Assembly: GCA_030849805.1 (NCBI GenBank)
Contig: JASANZ010002266.1
Coordinates: 1-64,000 of the forward strand
Length of the DNA: 64,000 bases
From: Sergeia podlipaevii
Taxonomy: Eukaryota; Euglenozoa; Kinetoplastea; Trypanosomatida; Trypanosomatidae
Reading direction: 5' to 3'
A program made the position numbers and the translations under genes. This document shows, piece by piece, positions 63,006 through 64,000 of this stretch; within the stretch, counting starts at the first letter, position 1; each line of letters starts with the position of its first letter. Under the pieces are notes generated by a model. That model did no database searches and had not been told where the DNA came from. It saw only the letters and a program-made list of their open reading frames with translations.

Positions 63006-64000
63006 TTACCTTGAGGAGGTGTCATTCAGAGAGATAATCATATCTTCCAGCTCAGCCTTCTGGTTCGCCAGCCATGCCTCACCGCCTTTTGCCTTAAAGT
63101 CCTCGTGCGAGCTCACATACTTGGCTAGCTCCTTGCCGAGTTTCTTGATGTCCTTCTCGGTCACCGCCTCGCCGTTCGCCAGTTTCATCGGCATTCCACT
63201 GGCGGTGTCGAACTCAGCGTACTTCTTCTCGCCCTCCTTGCGTGCTGCGTCCTGGCGAGCGAAAAACTCATCCGGGGAGTAGTTGTACTGAGACCACTTG
63301 TCTACAAGCTTCCTTCTGGTTTCAATTTGATTCGCCAGCTTCTTCTTGCGGTCACCCTCCTGCTGCTCGCGGCGGTCAGCAAGCTCCTTGCGCAGAATGT
63401 CAGGCTCGTCATTCTTCCAGGTCGTCGGGCCAGCGGGGTTGTCCTCGAGGCGAATGCCGGCATCGATAAGCCACTCATCGCGCACCGCATCGCACAGCGG
63501 CAGGAAGGCGGGCACCATTTTCTGCTCCTTGGCGGCGTCACGCACCGCATCGCGGAAGCGCACAAGAGTGTCAACAACAGACACAAGGCGGTCATCGGCG
63601 CCACCAGAGGCACCACCTGCGCCGCCCTGCGCAAAGCCGATGGAGTCGGTGCCCTCCACCACGCCGAATATCTGGAACATGCGGGTCACATAGCGGCCAA
63701 CCTTGCGCACCAGGGTAGCGCTTGGCCTCTCGCCAGTGAGGAGGTACTGGTTGGTGTGCGCCACAAGGCTCATGAGCTGGGTGAGAGCAGTAGGGGTATC
63801 AAAATTGTTCTGCAGGGCCTCGTGCACCGAGTGCTCTACGCTACACCACTTTTCAAGCAGCTCGCGGTCGTGCGGGTTAGCACCTTGAGTCTCCTTCCAG
63901 TAGTCATTGCGGAGTACAATGTCAACGCTGCCGAAGAAGGCGCGCAGCACGCGGTCGCGCTCCTTGGCCTCATCGAGAGACTGATCCGAGAAGCTCATCG
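63006..64000 (-). CDS. Cysteinyl-tRNA synthetase, C-terminal part (cut by window edge)
   Basis: The visible 331 codons are the 3' end of the gene; the catalytic domain with the HIGH and KMSKS motifs would lie beyond the right edge. The segment FSDQSLDEAKERDRVLRAFF, followed by HEALQNNFDTPTALTQLMSL (about 78-97 of the visible part), matches the anticodon-binding helical domain of CysRS: the NFDTP motif is typical. The end contains SQYNYSPDEFF and an Arg/Lys/Glu-rich helical tail as in eukaryotic cytosolic enzymes. A Gly/Ala linker (about 124-135) interrupts the helical domain. The ATG at 63998 is likely internal and not the true start. The enzyme charges tRNA-Cys with cysteine for translation. 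Confidence 0.93.
   Translation of the reverse strand, partial: MSFSDQSLDEAKERDRVLRAFFGSVDIVLRNDYWKETQGANPHDRELLEKWCSVEHSVHEALQNNFDTPTALTQLMSLVAHTNQYLLTGERPSATLVRKVGRYVTRMFQIFGVVEGTDSIGFAQGGAGGASGGADDRLVSVVDTLVRFRDAVRDAAKEQKMVPAFLPLCDAVRDEWLIDAGIRLEDNPAGPTTWKNDEPDILRKELADRREQQEGDRKKKLANQIETRRKLVDKWSQYNYSPDEFFARQDAARKEGEKKYAEFDTASGMPMKLANGEAVTEKDIKKLGKELAKYVSSHEDFKAKGGEAWLANQKAELEDMIISLNDTSSR

Noticed and set aside
1..64000. CRISPR array, transposon or retroelement
   Set aside because: Repeats are simple microsatellites without spacers, and no reverse transcriptase, integrase or transposase motif was seen in any frame.

Overview
The window reads as nuclear DNA of a trypanosomatid flagellate. 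Every credible gene, thirteen in all, lies on the minus strand with no intron visible. The intergenic DNA is AT-rich and packed with microsatellites. Several starts are preceded on the minus strand by a polypyrimidine tract and an AG, the layout of trans-splicing acceptors. Family content agrees: a metacaspase resembling the T. brucei MCA2/3 type, an ornithine decarboxylase with a long N-terminal extension and no C-terminal PEST tail, and very large proteins interrupted by homopolymers. The window is best seen as part of one polycistronic transcription unit read right to left. The standard genetic code fits and genus cannot be fixed. The long ODC recalls Leishmania-like species.

In transcription order (right to left): the 3' part of cysteinyl-tRNA synthetase (cut by the right edge), a metacaspase, a very large DEAH-box helicase with a possible mitochondrial presequence and a zinc-finger-like motif, a SET-domain protein, ornithine decarboxylase, a 4.4 kb gene-free stretch, a coiled-coil protein, a Sac3/GANP-domain protein, a small two-pass membrane protein resembling V-ATPase assembly factor Vma12, a giant myotubularin-like lipid phosphatase, a helical unknown of 1322 residues, a low-complexity giant unknown of 2351 residues, the CCR4-NOT subunit NOT2, and a GST-fold protein with a large insert. 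The sequence past the last stop at the left edge starts with a GA repeat that could be the splice tract of the next gene.

The genes do not form a pathway, which is normal for trypanosomatid transcription units where control is post-transcriptional. Several do concern RNA (NOT2 in mRNA decay, Sac3-like in mRNA export, the helicase). Starts were placed at the first suitable ATG. Longer reading frames that begin with TTG or GTG were shortened, and acceptor positions support this for NOT2 and the myotubularin. No tRNA, rRNA, transposon, CRISPR array or viral gene was recognised. The items most worth a second look are the expanded myotubularin, the helicase architecture, the paired CxCxxC motifs in the 2351-residue protein, and two strong intergenic inverted repeats.
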